The notes under the pieces were generated by a model. It worked only from the letters and a program-made list of their open reading frames with translations. It ran no database searches and was not told the origin of the DNA. The position numbers and the translations under genes were made by a program. A stretch of 16,548 nucleotides of DNA from G963674505 sp964575975. GTDB lineage: Bacteria > Desulfobacterota > Desulfobacteria > Desulfobacterales > SKZT01. Where the stretch lies: the NCBI GenBank assembly GCA_964575975.1, contig CAZNTU010000115.1, positions 1 through 16,548 of the forward strand, read 5' to 3'. Shown piece by piece: positions 14,478-16,548 of the stretch (the stretch's first letter is position 1; each line of letters begins with the position of its first letter).

Positions 14478-14537
14478 AAAACAATCCAAATTGCGAAAAA
14501 AATAGCGGAAAAAAAACTGACCATGAAAGAGGAAAGC

Positions 14538-15296
14538 ATGAAAGCGATATTCCACGAGGATTTTTACAAGGTTTACACGTCGGACCCCGCCGCCGCGCAC
14601 GGGCGAATGGAATCCATCATAGAGGCCGTCGATGGCGAAGTGGAATTCGTCACGGCCGAACCGGCATCCGAGGAGCAAATCAAACTGGCGCATTCGCCGG
14701 GCCATATCGAATACATCAAGAGGCAGCGCCTTTACGACATTGCCGCGCTTGCGGCGGGCGGAGCCATTCAGACGGCCAAGATCGGGTTGACCGACCCGGC
14801 TTTCGGCATCGTACGTCCCCCGGGACACCACGCGTCGGCCGAGTCCTGCTGGGGGTTCTGCTTTTTCAACAACATGGCCATAGCCTTGGAAGCGCTGAAG
14901 TCGGAAAACAAGATTTCCACCGCCTATGTTCTTGATATCGACCTTCATTACGGCGACGGCAACGTCAACATATTGGGAAAGAAAAGCTACGTTACGGTCC
15001 ACAACGTGGAAGCAAGGGACCGGAAAGGGTACATGCTGGAGGTCGCCCGAAAAATGGATCGCTGCAAGGTCGATATCATCGGAATTTCCGCAGGTTTCGA
15101 CAATCATCTCGACGACTGGGGCGGCGTGCTGTCCACGGACGACTACGAGGAAATCGGCGCGATGGTCCGTGCCGCCGCCGACAAGGCTGGGGGCGGATGT
15201 TTCGCCATTCTGGAGGGCGGATACAACCACAAAGTGCTCGGGCAAAACGCGCTCGCGCTCATGCGAGGCCTATCCACTTCGCAAAAGCGAAAATAA
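14538..15296 (+). CDS. histone deacetylase / acetylpolyamine amidohydrolase family protein
   Basis: A compact 252-aa zinc hydrolase of the arginase/deacetylase fold. Visible: RPPGHHA with the His-His pair (H97, H98), GFCFFNNMA, LDIDLHYGDG with presumed zinc ligands D135 and H137, AGFDNH with third ligand D188, and EGGY with the transition-state tyrosine Y229. Such enzymes remove acetyl or other acyl groups from lysine, polyamines or small molecules. It is shorter than classical HDACs (over 300 aa) because several loops are reduced, and has Tyr where most HDACs have the second His of HHGDG. ATG 14538 gives the usual MKAIFHEDF start and has AGAGGA upstream; an ATG 15 bases earlier is possible. 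The YceH gene follows after 73 bp. The substrate is unknown. Confidence 0.9.
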   Translation: MKAIFHEDFYKVYTSDPAAAHGRMESIIEAVDGEVEFVTAEPASEEQIKLAHSPGHIEYIKRQRLYDIAALAAGGAIQTAKIGLTDPAFGIVRPPGHHASAESCWGFCFFNNMAIALEALKSENKISTAYVLDIDLHYGDGNVNILGKKSYVTVHNVEARDRKGYMLEVARKMDRCKVDIIGISAGFDNHLDDWGGVLSTDDYEEIGAMVRAAADKAGGGCFAILEGGYNHKVLGQNALALMRGLSTSQKRK

Positions 15297-15369
15297 ATCA
15301 TGTCGATGGTGGCGGCGGCAACGCAATTACAAAACATGCATATTTTCCCGAAACTCCCGGAGATATCCC

Positions 15370-16056
15370 ATGGAAAACAAGGAGTTCGAACTCGATCCCG
15401 TAGAAGCCCGCGTTTTGGGTTCGCTGATGGAAAAACAGATGGCGACTCCCGATTATTACCCGCTTTCGATGAACGCGCTTGTCAATGCTTGCAACCAGAG
15501 GACCAACCGGGAACCGGTCATGGACCTCTCCGAAGACGATGTCGAAGAGGCGCTGGAAAGTCTTCGCGCACGTCGTCTGGTTTGGCAAGTGAAGACCCAG
15601 GGAAGCCGCGTCGTCAAATACGAGCAAAACCTGAAACAAATCGCCGACTTTTCCAAAAGCGAAACGGCGCTCCTTTGCGTGCTCCTGCTCAGAGGCCCTC
15701 AGACAGCCGGGGAACTTCGAACGCGCACCAGCCGCCTCATCGAGTTCCACGGCCTTCCCGCCGTCGAACACACCTTGCAAAACCTGGCCGAACACGAGAA
15801 AGGGCCGTTTGTAATACAACTTCCCCTTCGACCCGGTCAGAAAGAGAGTCGCTTCGCCCATTTGTTTTTCGAACCGGACGAATCCGACGCCGTTTTCAAG
15901 CCGACTGCCGCGTCCGATTCCGCGACCGAAACCGAAAGCGATGTCGCCTTTAGATCGGACCGCTTGGAAGCTCTTGAAAAAAAGGTCGAGGATCTGTCGC
16001 GCGAATTGGAGGAATTGAAGCGCCGGTTCGTCGAATTCGAAAAGCAATTCGAATAG
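15370..16056 (+). CDS. yceH: YceH / UPF0502 (DUF480) protein
   Basis: A 228-aa protein matching the YceH family (E. coli 215 aa). It starts with the family's LDPVEARVLGSLMEKQ (8-23), then PDYYPLSMNALVNACNQ (27-43), NREPVMDLSEDDVEEAL (46-62), and a second winged-helix-like half with LLLRGPQTAGELRTR (105-119). The family is predicted to consist of two tandem winged-helix domains, suggesting nucleic-acid binding, but its function is not established. The last 30 residues (198-228) form a charged coiled coil with heptad-like Leu spacing, probably for oligomerisation, after a Ser/Thr/Glu-rich linker. ATG 15370 has CGGAGA upstream. It closes the three-gene plus-strand run. Confidence 0.93.
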   Translation: MENKEFELDPVEARVLGSLMEKQMATPDYYPLSMNALVNACNQRTNREPVMDLSEDDVEEALESLRARRLVWQVKTQGSRVVKYEQNLKQIADFSKSETALLCVLLLRGPQTAGELRTRTSRLIEFHGLPAVEHTLQNLAEHEKGPFVIQLPLRPGQKESRFAHLFFEPDESDAVFKPTAASDSATETESDVAFRSDRLEALEKKVEDLSRELEELKRRFVEFEKQFE

Positions 16057-16209
16057 GACGCCAAAACATTTCCGGTTCGAACGAATCGCGAGAAGTCTTA
16101 TAGCGCTTCAACAACAGAAAATGGCTTGGCTCTCGTGGAGCGAGGGAAACGAGAAAGGGATGTTCGAATGCGAGTTTTTTCCTATCGATCGCCCGTCATT
16201 CGGCCGCTC

Positions 16210-16239
16210 TTGAATTTAGGTAATTGATCGGAATATTCT
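16210..16239 (+). promoter_or_regulatory. possible promoter for the truncated 3'-terminal gene
   Basis: TTGAAT (16210-16215), 18 bp, TATTCT (16234-16239), each 4/6 to consensus. It sits in the 247-bp gap after yceH, which otherwise shows no feature; the start would be near 16246, about 58 nt before ATG 16304. Confidence 0.33.
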
Positions 16240-16303
16240 TCCCGAGATAATTCGACCTTGCGACTAGGGTCGGTAACACTTGAAATCAGGGGGAGGAACG
16301 ATC

Positions 16304-16548
16304 ATGAGAGACAGACTCGATGAAATACTGACAAGAATTGGAGAAGAGTACAAAGACTATATCTCAAGAGGGGCGAGAGACTATCTGGAAGTTAACGTCG
16401 GACAGCAAGCCGAGAAGTTGGGATATCTGGAGGAGAAATCAAAGTACACGGACGCCAACGTAATTGTCCCTTTAAAAAAACCTGTGTGCGGAATGAAAGT
16501 CCGAATAGACGGGAGAACGTTCGTGAATTACGCCGAGTTCGACTCGGG
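16304..16548 (+). CDS. hypothetical protein, 5' part only (81 codons in window)
   Basis: An open frame begins at ATG 16304 behind a strong GGGGGAGG ribosome-binding site and runs off the window, so only the N-terminus is visible. I do not recognise it. The first 45 residues are a charged, probably helical region (MRDRLDEILTRIGEEYKDY, then GARDYLEVNVGQQAEKLGYL). A more beta-prone part follows with VIVPLKKPVCGMKVRIDG and a single cysteine. There is no signal peptide or membrane segment in the visible part. The very good ribosome-binding site and continuous frame support a real gene. Confidence 0.7.
   Translation, partial: MRDRLDEILTRIGEEYKDYISRGARDYLEVNVGQQAEKLGYLEEKSKYTDANVIVPLKKPVCGMKVRIDGRTFVNYAEFDS

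Noticed and set aside
14926..15369. Upstream extension of the YceH frame into the deacetylase gene
   Set aside because: The extension is a shadow of the deacetylase frame; the family start and a ribosome-binding site lie at 15370.

Overview
The window reads as chromosomal DNA of a Gram-negative, probably anaerobic bacterium. The best fit is a Desulfobacterota (former Deltaproteobacteria) lineage. This rests on the style of several proteins: an Rpn-type 'cytosolic protein', a DctB-like hybrid kinase, an HdrD/GlpC-like Fe-S protein, a compact histone-deacetylase-family protein and a class I FBP aldolase. It is inference from family resemblance, with no database search. No rRNA, tRNA, CRISPR array, insertion sequence or phage gene was seen.

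Layout. (1) 1-660, minus: 3'-truncated Rpn/PD-(D/E)XK-like protein with a clear sigma70-type promoter. (2) 814-3494, minus: a probable four-gene operon from one promoter, fetA (ABC ATPase), fetB (UPF0014 permease), a SAM methyltransferase and a 68-aa small protein. Two of its junctions are ATGA overlaps. (3) 3780-7747, plus: a tiny lipoprotein, a 1006-aa hybrid sensor kinase and a six-helix TauE/SafE-like (COG2836-type) membrane protein, ending at a terminator shared with the convergent gene. (4) 7862-8671, minus: a UbiE/MenG methyltransferase. (5) 9017-9334, plus: an unrecognised 105-aa protein. (6) 9433-11533, minus: a membrane-anchored SLT lytic transglycosylase and, upstream of it, a class I aldolase. 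Each has its own strong promoter, and the transglycosylase has an unusually structured leader of about 130 nt. (7) 12005-13273, plus: an Fe-S protein with two 4Fe-4S motifs and two CCG domains. (8) 13416-16056, plus: a saccharopine-dehydrogenase-like NAD(P) protein, a histone-deacetylase-family hydrolase and a YceH (UPF0502) protein in close succession. (9) 16304-end: the start of an unrecognised gene.

Functionally this is mostly housekeeping and accessory metabolism: metal export, quinone synthesis, glycolysis or gluconeogenesis, wall turnover and redox chemistry, plus one signal-transduction unit. I see no obvious defence or mobile system. The most interesting unexplained material is non-coding: the transglycosylase leader, with mutually exclusive helices and a possible anti-Shine-Dalgarno segment, and two perfect hairpins in the 471-bp gap between the divergent aldolase and Fe-S genes.
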